In this document: positions 54,414-63,226 of the stretch, one piece after another
How the letters are laid out: each line of letters starts with the position of its first letter
Numbering within the stretch: position 1 is the first letter of the stretch
Assembly (NCBI GenBank): GCA_963848415.1
Contig: CAWKDN010000001.1
Coordinates: 2,604,001 to 2,668,000 of the forward strand
Source: CAVQBC01 sp963848415
Lineage (GTDB): Bacteria > Actinomycetota > Thermoleophilia > Solirubrobacterales > Solirubrobacteraceae
DNA length: 64,000 nt
Reading direction: 5' to 3'
Program-made: the position numbers and the translations under genes
Notes under the pieces: generated by a model
What the model saw: only the letters and a program-made list of their open reading frames with translations
Database searches by the model: none
Told to the model about the DNA's origin: nothing

Positions 54414-55922
54414 GTGCCCGAGGTCCTGATCGGCATCGACAGCGGTCTGACGGTGACGAAGGCGGTGGTGTTCGACCTCGAGGGTCGCCCTCTGGGATCG
54501 AGTGGCGCACCCAGCAAGCAGGCGACGCCGCGCCCGCGCTGGCTGGAGCGCGACGTCGACGACCTGTGGACGACGGCAGCCGCCGAGATCGGCCACGCGC
54601 TGCACGAGGCGGGGGCGAAGCCCTCCGACGTGCGCGGCATCGGGCTCTCGGGGCACGGCGACGGCTCCTACCTGGTCGACGACGCCGGCCGCCCGGTGCG
54701 CCCGGGCATCAACTCGATGGACTCCCGGGCCGTGGACGTCATGGCCCGCTGGGAGAGCGATGGGATCCTCGAGCGCTCGCCCGAGGTGGTCGGGCTGACC
54801 CCGTGGGTGGCGCTGCCCGCCGCGATCATCGCCTGGGTACGCGAGCACGAGCCGGAGGTCTACGAGCGCATCCGCTGGAACCTGGCCTGCAAGGACTGGC
54901 TGCGCTACAAGCTGACCGGCCAGATCCACACGGACTTCACCGAGGCGAGCACCGGCTTCACCGAGGTGCACTCCCAGCGCTACGCGCCGGAGGTGTTCGA
55001 GCTCTACGGCCTCCAGGAGTTCGCCGACAAGGTCCCGCCGGTCCTCGGCTGCAGCGAGATCGCGGGCGAGGTGACGGCCGAGGCGGCGTCCGCCACCGGG
55101 CTGGCGGAGGGCACGCCGGTGGTCGCCGGGGCGCACGACATCGACTGCTGCGCCGTGGGGATCGGCGTGCTCAACCCCGGGCAGCTGTGCGCGATCACGG
55201 GCACGTGGAGCATCAACGAGACGATCACGCACGAGCCTCAGGTCGGCACGAACTGGGACACCCGCAACTTCGTCGAGCCGGGCAGCTGGCTGTGCCTCAG
55301 CGCCTCGCCGGCGTCCTCGGCGAACCTCGAGTGGTTCGTGCGCCAGCTGTGCGCGGCCGAGGTGGCCGAGGCCGAGCAGCGCGGCGTGTCGCCGTTCGCG
55401 TTCGTCTCCGAGGAGGTCGCCTCCGTGCTCGACGAGGAGTCCCACGTCTTCTTCCATCCCTACCTCTACGGGGCGCCAGGCGGCCGGCCGCTCGCCGGCG
55501 CGTTCCTCGGCGTCCGCGGCTGGCACCGGCGCGCGCACCTGCTGCGGGCGCTGTTCGAGGGCGTCGCGTTCAACCACCGCGTCCACATCGACGCGCTGCG
55601 CAGCGGCCTCCCGGTCGAGGAGATCCGGGTGACGGGCGGCGGGTCGCGCAGCAGCGTGTGGTCGCAGATGTACGCCGACGCGCTCGGCGCCCCTGTGGTC
55701 ACGACCGACGCAGACGAGTCGGGCGCGCTCGGCGCCGCGCTGTTCGCCGGCGTCGGCACCGGCGTCTGGGGCTCGCTGGGCGAGGCGGTGGAGGCAACGG
55801 TCCGCGTGGCGGGCACCTACGAGCCGGACCCCGCGCGCGGCGAGCGGATGGCCGAGACCTACGACGCGTGGACGGACCTCGCCGACTCGCTGGTCGAGGT
55901 GTCGGGTCGCCGGCTGGGATGA
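54414..55922 (+). CDS. FGGY-family carbohydrate kinase
   Basis: ATP-dependent sugar/polyol kinase of 502 aa. It begins VLIGIDSGLTVTKAVVFD (phosphate-1 motif), has GIGLSGHGDGSYLVD and INSMDSRAVD for sugar contact, and VVAGAHDIDCCAVGIG, TWSINE and TGGGSRSSVWSQMYADALG in the ATP half. It resembles xylulokinase and the erythritol/L-xylulose kinase subgroups, which cannot be separated here. GTG at 54414 has a strong GGGGAGGAG upstream. A 2-hydroxyacid dehydrogenase gene follows 40 bases later with its own Shine-Dalgarno, implying a small sugar or sugar-acid operon. Confidence 0.92.
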   Translation: MPEVLIGIDSGLTVTKAVVFDLEGRPLGSSGAPSKQATPRPRWLERDVDDLWTTAAAEIGHALHEAGAKPSDVRGIGLSGHGDGSYLVDDAGRPVRPGINSMDSRAVDVMARWESDGILERSPEVVGLTPWVALPAAIIAWVREHEPEVYERIRWNLACKDWLRYKLTGQIHTDFTEASTGFTEVHSQRYAPEVFELYGLQEFADKVPPVLGCSEIAGEVTAEAASATGLAEGTPVVAGAHDIDCCAVGIGVLNPGQLCAITGTWSINETITHEPQVGTNWDTRNFVEPGSWLCLSASPASSANLEWFVRQLCAAEVAEAEQRGVSPFAFVSEEVASVLDEESHVFFHPYLYGAPGGRPLAGAFLGVRGWHRRAHLLRALFEGVAFNHRVHIDALRSGLPVEEIRVTGGGSRSSVWSQMYADALGAPVVTTDADESGALGAALFAGVGTGVWGSLGEAVEATVRVAGTYEPDPARGERMAETYDAWTDLADSLVEVSGRRLG

Positions 55923-55962
55923 CCCGCCCCGTGCCAACTCCCCGACCAAGGAGCGACTCCCC

Positions 55963-57015
55963 ATGAGAACCCTGATCGCCGGCGACCACTTCGTCAGCTC
56001 CGACGCCTTCCGCGAGGCCATCGAGCGCGAGCTCGGCGCCGACTTCGGCCCCGTCCGCGACGTGATGTGGGCGGGCGAGGACATGGAAGGCCAGCACGAG
56101 CAGCAGCAGATCATGGAGAAGTCGGGGCCGGAGGCGGTGGACGCCCCGGACGAGATCCTGGAGGCGCTCGAGGACGCGGAAGTGCTCGTCGTGCACTTCG
56201 CCCCGGTCCCCGACGCGGTGTTCGAGGCCGCGCCGGACCTCAAGGCGGTCGTCGTCGCGCGGGCGGGCGTGGAGAACGTCAATCTCGAGGCGGCCAGCAA
56301 GCACGGGGTGGCGGTCGTCAACGTCGAGGGCCGCAACGCCAACGCCGTTGCGGAGCAGGCCGTCGGGCTCATGCTCTCCGAGACGCGCGACATCGCCCGG
56401 GCCGACGCGGCGATCAAGGCCGGCGGCTGGCCGGAGCAGTTCGAGAGCCCCGTGTTCGAGCTGTGCGGGCGCACCGTCGGCCTGATCGGCCTGGGCGAGG
56501 TGGGCCGCCGGCTCGCGCGCCGGCTGTCGGGCTTCGAGGTGCGGCTGCTGGTCTATGACCCCTACGTCGACGCGCCGGTGATCGAAGAGCACGGCGGTGA
56601 GAAGGTCACTGACCTCGAGGAGATCTTCCGCGAGTGCGACATCGTCTCGCTGCACGCGCGCCTCAGCGAGGAGACGAGCCGCTTCATCGGCGCCGAGCAG
56701 TTCGCGCTGATGAAGCCGAGCGCCTACTTCATCAACAACGCCCGAAGCCGGATGGTCGACTACGACGCCCTCTACGACGCCGTCGCCGAGAAGCGCATCG
56801 CGGGCGCCGCGCTCGACGTCCACGAGAACGAGCCGCTGCCCGGAGACTCGGGTTGGCGCGAGCTGCGCAACGTGACGCTCATGCCGCACACGGCAGGCGT
56901 CACCCCCGAGGTGTTCGAGAACTCCGCGTCGCTCGTCGCCGCGGCGATCAAGGAGCTCGTCGACGACGGCCGCGCGGAGCACACCGTCAACGCGGAGGCG
57001 CTCCCCTCGTCCTGA
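55963..57015 (+). CDS. D-isomer-specific 2-hydroxyacid dehydrogenase
   Basis: NAD-dependent oxidoreductase of 350 aa. The Rossmann motif GLIGLGEVGRRLARRL starts near residue 171. Catalytic positions are Arg in NNARSRMVD, Glu in HENEPLPG and His in LMPHTAGVT, so the enzyme looks active. An acidic insert near residues 40-60 (EGQHEQQQIMEKSG) is unusual. It would interconvert a 2-keto and a 2-hydroxy acid, possibly a product related to the kinase upstream. AAGGAGCG precedes the ATG. Convergent with the MFS gene. Confidence 0.93.
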   Translation: MRTLIAGDHFVSSDAFREAIERELGADFGPVRDVMWAGEDMEGQHEQQQIMEKSGPEAVDAPDEILEALEDAEVLVVHFAPVPDAVFEAAPDLKAVVVARAGVENVNLEAASKHGVAVVNVEGRNANAVAEQAVGLMLSETRDIARADAAIKAGGWPEQFESPVFELCGRTVGLIGLGEVGRRLARRLSGFEVRLLVYDPYVDAPVIEEHGGEKVTDLEEIFRECDIVSLHARLSEETSRFIGAEQFALMKPSAYFINNARSRMVDYDALYDAVAEKRIAGAALDVHENEPLPGDSGWRELRNVTLMPHTAGVTPEVFENSASLVAAAIKELVDDGRAEHTVNAEALPSS

Positions 57016-57022
57016 ACGCCGG

Positions 57023-58252
57023 TCACCGGTGGCCCTGGAGCGCTGCCCGGTCGAGCCCGTCCCGGCGTGAGGCCGCGGCGGCGCGCCGCCGCCGCAGCGC
57101 AGCCAGTCCCGCCGTGGCGGCCAGCACCGGTCCGACGCCGGCGACGACGAGCGCCGCGCGCGGGCCGAGCGCCCCGACGAGCGCGCCGCCGGCGCCGAGC
57201 GCGCACAGCTCGGCTGCGCTGCGGGCGGCGTTGTAGGCGGCGAACGCGCGGCCGTGGACGGCCGCCGGCACCCGCACGACGAGGAGCGCGCGCAGCAGCA
57301 CGTTCTTGACCCCGTGGCCGGCCCCGCCGACGAGGTAGCCGGCGACGGCGACGGGCAGGATCGCCCAGGCGGTCTGGAGGCCCATGCCCGCGCCCTGGAC
57401 GGCGAGTGCCGCGAGCGCGCCGGCGGCGAGCCGGCGCCGCGGGACGTGGCGGGCGACAGCGGTGGCCCCGAGGACCATGCCGGCCATCCAGCCGCAGATC
57501 ACGAGGGCGTAGCCGCTGTCGCTCGCGCCCACGACGTCCTTGACGTAGAAGAGCTCGGCGGTCAGCGCGGCCGAGACGAACAGCAGCGCGCCGACCGCCG
57601 CCGTGAGCGTGATCCGCAGGACGCGATCGTGGCCGAGCAGGCGCACGCCGTCCAGCGCACGCGGGCGTCGCTCCGGGGCCGGCACAACGGGCGGGCGGCG
57701 GGCGCGCATCGCCCCCGCGGCCGCGGCGATCGCCACGAAGCTCACGGCGTTGACGAGCAGCGCCGTCTGCGTGCCGAACGCGGCGAGAGCGGCGGCCAGC
57801 AGCGGCCCGGCGGCGAACCCCGCCGAGCGCGCCGCCTCGACGATCCCGGTCGCCTCGGTCACGCGACCGTCCGCGGCGACGGCCGGGATCAAGGTGAACT
57901 CGGCGGGCTGGGCGAACGCGTTGCCGGCGGCGAGCAGCGAGGAGAGCGCGAGGATCACGGCGAGGTCGCCGCTGAAGCTGAGCGCGGCGGCGAATGCCGC
58001 CTGGGCCAGCGAGGCCGCGACGAGCACGCGCACGCTCTCGAAGCGGTCGGCGACGAGCCCGGCCAGCGGGGCAAGGGCCACCACCGGCACCAGCGTCGTC
58101 GCGATCAGCGCCGACACGGCCAGGGCGCTGCCGGTCAGCTCGTGGACGCGCAGGCCCAGCACGACGAGCGCCAGCAGGTCACCGGCCGCCGAGAGGAAGA
58201 CGGCGCAGGCCAGCAGGCGCAGGTCGCGCGGGGTGGAGGGTGGAGAGGTCAT
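57023..58252 (-). CDS. MFS transporter (drug-efflux/MFS_3-like)
   Basis: Major facilitator protein of 409 aa with about 12 hydrophobic spans: LLACAVFLSAAGDLLALVVLGLRVHELTGSALAVSALIA at the N-terminus and APLAGLVADRFESVRVLVAASLAQA carrying the loop 2-3 motif. It is most like the EntS/MFS_3 exporters, often self-protection or siderophore exporters. I chose the ATG at 58252 over a longer frame because the helix pattern starts there. It follows the berberine-bridge-type oxidoreductase by 60 bases on the same strand, so the two may form an operon. Confidence 0.9.
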   Translation of the reverse strand: MTSPPSTPRDLRLLACAVFLSAAGDLLALVVLGLRVHELTGSALAVSALIATTLVPVVALAPLAGLVADRFESVRVLVAASLAQAAFAAALSFSGDLAVILALSSLLAAGNAFAQPAEFTLIPAVAADGRVTEATGIVEAARSAGFAAGPLLAAALAAFGTQTALLVNAVSFVAIAAAAGAMRARRPPVVPAPERRPRALDGVRLLGHDRVLRITLTAAVGALLFVSAALTAELFYVKDVVGASDSGYALVICGWMAGMVLGATAVARHVPRRRLAAGALAALAVQGAGMGLQTAWAILPVAVAGYLVGGAGHGVKNVLLRALLVVRVPAAVHGRAFAAYNAARSAAELCALGAGGALVGALGPRAALVVAGVGPVLAATAGLAALRRRRAAAASRRDGLDRAALQGHR

Positions 58253-58312
58253 GGCTCGAGACCGGACCGGGGGCGGCGTACGGCCGCCCCGGGGGAGCCT
58301 CCCGCTGCGCAC

Positions 58313-59716
58313 CTAGGCGGCGGGGCGGATGTTCTGGTTGAGCCGGAAGCGGTTGTCCGGGTCGTAGGCGGCCTTGATGCGGGCCAGGCGGGCGTGGTTG
58401 GCGCCGTAGCTGTCGCGCACGGCGGCGTCGCCCTCCTCGAGCAGGCCCGGGAAGTTGAAGTACGTCTTCCCGTCCGAGAACGGCTGCATCGCGCCCCAGT
58501 AGGCGCGCGTGTAGGCGACGTTCTCGTCGTCGGCCGTGGCGTCCGCCCACGTCGAGTCGATGCTGAGCATCCACTCCGAGCTGCGGTCGCCGAACGCGGT
58601 CTCCTCCGCGCCCACGCGGGACATCGCCCCGCCGCAGTGGCGGACGATGACGAGCGTGTCGTTCGACGGCCGGCGGTTGGACCAGTCGACCGTGGAGGTG
58701 ACGGCGGCGTCGGAGAAGCCGTCCAGGTACAGCGCCTTCCAGTAGCGACGCACGCCGGCCGGGAAGTACGGGTCCAGCGAGCGCTGGAAGTCGGCGTAGG
58801 AGACCGGCCCGCTCAGGTCCAGCAGCGGGGTCGCCAGCTCGCGCAGCCGGCGGGTGACGCGCTCACCCTCGGCCGGGTCGCCCGCCCACAGGCCGGCGAC
58901 GCCGACGTAGGGCAGCCCGCGCAGCGGCTCGGGCAGCTCGTCGACGACCGGCAGCGACCAGATGAGCCCGGCGGTCGAGAGCTCGTCCGGCGCGTCCGCG
59001 ACGGCGTCGCGCCAGCCGGCCAGCACGAGCGCCGCGTCCTCGAGCGGGTAGACGACGTTGAGGGCGAAGACGTCCGGGCCGAGTTCGTGCAGCCGCAGCT
59101 CGAACGACGTCACGACGCCGAAGTTGCCGCCGCCGCCGCGCAGCGCCCAGTACAGGTCGGGGTGCTCGCCGGCGCTCGCCCGGACCCGGCGGCCGTCGGC
59201 CAGGACGACCTCGGCCGAGACGAGGTTGTCGACGGTCATCCCGTCGCGCCGTCGCTGGTGGGAGACGCCGCCGCTGAGCGCGAGGCCGGCCACGCCGGTC
59301 TCGGACACGACGCCGCCCGGCGTGGCGAGCCCGAGCGGCGTGGTGACGCTGTCGACGTCGGCCCACGTCGCGCCGCCCTGCACGTGCACCGTGCGGCGGG
59401 TGGCGTCGAGGCGCACCGCGCGCATCGCCGACAGGTCGATCACGAGGCCGTCGTCGACGACGGCCGTACCGGCGACGTTGTGCCCGCCGCCGCGGACGGA
59501 GAGGGGCAGCGCGTGCGCGGCGGCGAAACGGATGGCCGCGGCGACGTCGCCGGCGTCGGTACAGCGCGCGATCAGGGCGGGGCGCTTGTCGATCATGCCG
59601 TTCCACACCCGGCGGGCGCCGTCGTAGTCGGCGTGCTCGGGGGCGATGACGTCGCCGGTCATGTGCTCGGCGAGCAGCGAGGGGAGATGCGTGGTGACGG
59701 CGGGCTGGGCGGCCAT
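58313..59716 (-). CDS. FAD-linked oxidase, BBE family
   Basis: Flavoprotein of 467 aa in the berberine-bridge/PCMH group. LPLSVRGGGHNVAGTAVVDDGLVIDLSAM contains the His that is covalently attached to FAD. The second attachment position, usually a Cys in the G-L-x-C-D-N motif, is Val here (GMTVDNLVSAEVVLADG), so attachment is probably single. WALRGGGGNFGVVTSFELRLHELGP and the C-terminal YDPDNRFRLNQNI are typical. These enzymes oxidise sugars, alkaloids or polyketides. An AAGGAGCA precedes the ATG. It is divergent from the BTAD regulator, its likely controller. Confidence 0.93.
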   Translation of the reverse strand: MAAQPAVTTHLPSLLAEHMTGDVIAPEHADYDGARRVWNGMIDKRPALIARCTDAGDVAAAIRFAAAHALPLSVRGGGHNVAGTAVVDDGLVIDLSAMRAVRLDATRRTVHVQGGATWADVDSVTTPLGLATPGGVVSETGVAGLALSGGVSHQRRRDGMTVDNLVSAEVVLADGRRVRASAGEHPDLYWALRGGGGNFGVVTSFELRLHELGPDVFALNVVYPLEDAALVLAGWRDAVADAPDELSTAGLIWSLPVVDELPEPLRGLPYVGVAGLWAGDPAEGERVTRRLRELATPLLDLSGPVSYADFQRSLDPYFPAGVRRYWKALYLDGFSDAAVTSTVDWSNRRPSNDTLVIVRHCGGAMSRVGAEETAFGDRSSEWMLSIDSTWADATADDENVAYTRAYWGAMQPFSDGKTYFNFPGLLEEGDAAVRDSYGANHARLARIKAAYDPDNRFRLNQNIRPAA

Positions 59717-59825
59717 GGCTGTGCTCCTTCGGGCTGGGGTGATGGGCGCAGCCTGCGCGCCGGCCGTCCGGCGACCGTCCCGGTGGGCGTCCGGGATCCG
59801 TCCGGGCTCGGGTCCGGCGTCCGGA

Positions 59826-59831
59826 TAGGCT
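59826..59831 (+). promoter_or_regulatory. -10 element for BTAD regulator (leaderless)
   Basis: TAGGCT, eight bases, then GTG at 59840. No Shine-Dalgarno sequence is visible between them. Confidence 0.45.
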
Positions 59832-59839
59832 CTGCGCCG

Positions 59840-62800
59840 GTGCTCGAGGTGCGCGTCGTCGGTGGGCTGTCTGCCGTGGTGGACGGCCGGACGGTCGCGC
59901 TCCCCGCCGACGCGCGGGCGCGCGAGCTGCTCGCCCGGCTGGCGGTGGCAGGGCCGCAGTCGCGGTCCGCGCTCGCCGGGCGGCTGCGTCCCGACGTGCC
60001 GGAGGAGAGCGCGCGCAAGACGCTGCGCAACGCGCTCTACGAGCTGCGCCGGGCGCTGGGGCCGGCGGGCCGCGACGCGGTGGTCGTCGACGGCGAGCGG
60101 ATCGCGCTGGCGGACACGGTCCGCGTCGACCTGCGGGACTTCCGCCGCTGCCTAGAGGAGGGTGATCTCGACGGCGCGGCGGACGTCGGGCGCGGCGAGC
60201 TGCTCGCCGGCTTCGACGGTGACTGGGCGCTGCGCGCCCGCGACGAGCACTCCGCCGAGCTGGCCCGCGTGCTCGGGACGCTGGCCGCCGGCGCAGAGGA
60301 GGCCGGCGAGATCGCCGCGGCGGCCGGGTGGGCGCGCCGGCGCGCGGAGATCGAGCCGCTGGGCGAGGCGGCGCACCGCGAGCTGATCCGTCTGCTCGCG
60401 CTCGGCGGCGACCGCCCGGCGGCGCTGGGCGCCGCCGGGGCGCTCGGCGAGCGCCTGCGCTCCGAGCTCGGGATCCCGCCGTCGGCCGAGACACGGGCGC
60501 TGGTCGAGGACGTCCGCCGCGGCCGGATCGCCCGCCCCGCCGTCGCCGTCGCCGTGGGCGCTCCCGCCTTGCCGCCCGCCCTCGCCGCCGCGGAGCGTCC
60601 CGAGGGCCGTGGGCCGGCGCTGGCGCGGCTCGAGCAGGGGTGGGCGGACGCCGCGGCCGGCTCGCGGCGCGTCGCCCTGGTCACGGGCGAGCCGGGGATC
60701 GGCAAGACCACGCTCGCCGCAGAGCTCGCGCGCAGCGTGCACGCCCGAGGCGGCGCCGTGCTGCTCGGGCGCTGCGACGAGCAGGCGCTGGTGCCCTTCC
60801 AGCCGTGGATCGAGGCGCTCGAAGGGCTCCTGGGCTCGCTGCCCCCCGCCGACGCAGACCACTGGCTCACCGCGCACGACGGCGCACTGGCTCGCCTGCT
60901 GCCAGCGCGCAGCGCGGCGCAGGAGGCGCCGGGCGGATCCCGTGAGCGCTACCTCGCGTTCGAGCTGGTGCACGCGCTGCTGGGGGACGTGGCCGGCCGC
61001 TTGCCGATCCTGCTCGTGCTCGACGACGTGCACTGGGCGGACGCCGACTCGCTCTCGCTGCTGCGCCACGTCGCCCGGTCGGCGCCGGCCATGCGGCTGC
61101 TCGTCGTGCTCTGCGCCCGCCCGGGCGAGCTCGCGCCGGCGATCGCCGCGACGCTCGCCGAGCTCCGACGCGAGGGCCCGCTCGTCCACGTCGATCTGGC
61201 CGGGCTCGACGACGGAGCGGTCGCCGCACTGCTCGAGCGGCGCATGGGAGCGACCGACCTCGAGGCCGCGCGTCGCTACCGCGCGCGCAGCGGCGGCAAT
61301 CCCTTCTTCCTCGGTGAGCTGCTGCGCGAGGCCGAGGTGGCGGGGCGTGATCCCGACGGGCCACCCGCCGGGGTGCGCGACGTGATCGTCCGCCGGCTCG
61401 CGCGCCTCGGCGAGGCGACGCGCCGCGCGCTCGAGGTCGCCGCCGTCTGCGGCCTCGAGTTCGACGCCGGCACGCTGGCGCGCACGGACGACCGGCCCGT
61501 GGTCGAGCTGCTGGAGGCGCTCGACGGCGCCGTCGAGTCGGTGCTGGTCACGGCGAGCGACCGGCCCGGGCGCTACGCGTTCGCCCACGCGCTCGTGCGC
61601 GAGACGATCGTCAGCGCGCTGGCGCCCTCGCACCGGGCGCGCCTGCATTTGCGGGTCGCCGAGGTCCTGGCTGATCGCCACCACGCCGGCGAGGCGGCCG
61701 CCGCCGACGTCGCCTCCCACCTGTGCGACGCGGGGGCGCTGGCGGACGCCGGGCGGGTCGCGACGTGGGAGCTGGCCGCCGCGCGCGAGGCCACCGCGGC
61801 GCTGGCCCACGCCGACGCGGCCGCCCACTACGAGGCGGCGCTGGCTGCACGCCCCCGGGCCGGCGACGGCGAGCGGGGCGAGATCCTGCTGGCGCTGGGC
61901 CGCGCCGACGACCGTGCGGGCCGGCGCGCCCCGGCGCGGGCCGCGTTCGCGCGTGCCGCCACGCTCGCCGAGGCTGCGGGCGACGGTGAGCTACTCGCCC
62001 GCGCCGCGCTGGGCCACGGCGGGACGGCGGTCGTGGTCGCGGCCGCCGATCCGGGGGCGGTGCGGCTGCTCGAGCAGGCACTCGCGGCGACGCCCGCCGG
62101 CGCGTGGGCGACGCGCGCCCGGCTGCTCGCCCGGCTGTCCGTCGAGCTGTACTACGCCGACCCCGCCCAGGCCCGCGAGCTTGCGGTCTCGGCCGTCGAG
62201 CAGGCGCGGCGCGCCGAGGACCCCGCGGCGCTGGCGGCGGCGCTGAACGCCCAGCGCGTGGCGCTGTGGTCGCCGCAACACGCTGCCGAGCGCTTGGCCG
62301 TCGCCGGCGAGATGGTCGCTGCCGCGCAAACGGCCGGCGACCGCGAGGCGGTGCTGCAGGCGCGCAACTGGCGCGTGGTCGACCTGCTCGAGCTCGGTCG
62401 CGTCCGCGAGACCGCCGTGGAGGTCGACGCTTACGAGGCGCTCGCCGACGCGGTCGCCCTGCCGCACTTCCGCTGGTACGTGCCGCTGTGGCGCGCCACG
62501 CTGGCGGTGCTGGCCGGCCGCTGGTCTGAGGCCGACGCCTTGGCGGAGCGGGCGCTGGCCCTCGGGCGCCAGGCCGACGACCCGAACGCCTCGATGTTCG
62601 TCGACATCCAGCGCCATCACAGCCTGTACGCCCAAGGACGCATCGGCGAGTGCGACCGCGAGCGGCTCGTCGAAGGCGCGGCGGCCTCGCCTGCCGGCGC
62701 CGAGTGGCTCGTCAACCTGGCCCTGATCGACGCCGAGACCGGCGCGACGGAGGACGCGCGCCGCCTCGTCTCCGAGCTCGCCCGCGACGGCGGCAGCGCC

Positions 62801-63226
62801 CTGGCGATGGACGCCAACTGGCACGCCGCCTGCGTCCTGGCCGAAGCGGCTGTGCTCGTGGGCGACCGCGCGGCGGGCGCGGTGGTGTACGCCTTGCTCG
62901 AGCCGCACGCGGCGCTGTTCCCGCTGATCGCCCGGGCGGTCGGCTGCCTCGGCTCCAACGAGCTCTACATCGGGCGCCTCGCGGGCCTGCTCGGACGCCA
63001 CGACGAAGCCGAGGCGCGGCTGCGCCGGGCGGTGGCCGAGAACGACCGCGCCGGCGCCGGCCCGTGCGCCGCCGTCGCGCTGCTCGGCCTGGGTCAGGCG
63101 CTCATCCTCGGCGGCCGGCCGGAGTCGGCGCGGGACGTCCTGCGCCAAGCGGCGCAACGGGCGGAGACGCTCACCATGCCGAGGGTGGCCGCCGACGCCG
63201 GGCGGCTGCTCGGCGCGACCGCCTAG
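59840..63226 (+). CDS. AfsR/SARP-like BTAD regulator with ATPase and TPR region
   Basis: A 1128-residue regulator. An OmpR-type winged helix (about 1-95; RKTLRNALYELRRALG) is followed by a bacterial transcriptional activation domain (about 100-235; ELLAGFDGDWALRARDEHS). An AAA/STAND ATPase follows, with Walker A GEPGIGKT near 285 and Walker B LLVLDDVHWAD near 395, then a long Ala-rich TPR-like half. There is no LuxR domain, so DNA binding is N-terminal. GTG at 59840 gives the exact domain start. The stop codon TAG may be formed by an IS630 insertion, so the natural C-terminus could be longer. Confidence 0.9.
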   Translation: MLEVRVVGGLSAVVDGRTVALPADARARELLARLAVAGPQSRSALAGRLRPDVPEESARKTLRNALYELRRALGPAGRDAVVVDGERIALADTVRVDLRDFRRCLEEGDLDGAADVGRGELLAGFDGDWALRARDEHSAELARVLGTLAAGAEEAGEIAAAAGWARRRAEIEPLGEAAHRELIRLLALGGDRPAALGAAGALGERLRSELGIPPSAETRALVEDVRRGRIARPAVAVAVGAPALPPALAAAERPEGRGPALARLEQGWADAAAGSRRVALVTGEPGIGKTTLAAELARSVHARGGAVLLGRCDEQALVPFQPWIEALEGLLGSLPPADADHWLTAHDGALARLLPARSAAQEAPGGSRERYLAFELVHALLGDVAGRLPILLVLDDVHWADADSLSLLRHVARSAPAMRLLVVLCARPGELAPAIAATLAELRREGPLVHVDLAGLDDGAVAALLERRMGATDLEAARRYRARSGGNPFFLGELLREAEVAGRDPDGPPAGVRDVIVRRLARLGEATRRALEVAAVCGLEFDAGTLARTDDRPVVELLEALDGAVESVLVTASDRPGRYAFAHALVRETIVSALAPSHRARLHLRVAEVLADRHHAGEAAAADVASHLCDAGALADAGRVATWELAAAREATAALAHADAAAHYEAALAARPRAGDGERGEILLALGRADDRAGRRAPARAAFARAATLAEAAGDGELLARAALGHGGTAVVVAAADPGAVRLLEQALAATPAGAWATRARLLARLSVELYYADPAQARELAVSAVEQARRAEDPAALAAALNAQRVALWSPQHAAERLAVAGEMVAAAQTAGDREAVLQARNWRVVDLLELGRVRETAVEVDAYEALADAVALPHFRWYVPLWRATLAVLAGRWSEADALAERALALGRQADDPNASMFVDIQRHHSLYAQGRIGECDRERLVEGAAASPAGAEWLVNLALIDAETGATEDARRLVSELARDGGSALAMDANWHAACVLAEAAVLVGDRAAGAVVYALLEPHAALFPLIARAVGCLGSNELYIGRLAGLLGRHDEAEARLRRAVAENDRAGAGPCAAVALLGLGQALILGGRPESARDVLRQAAQRAETLTMPRVAADAGRLLGATA

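Noticed and set aside
57254..59839. Long in-frame extension upstream of the BTAD regulator, and long plus-strand frames across the MFS and BBE genes
   Set aside because: These regions code for conserved proteins on the opposite strand. The regulator's own domain begins exactly at the GTG at 59840.
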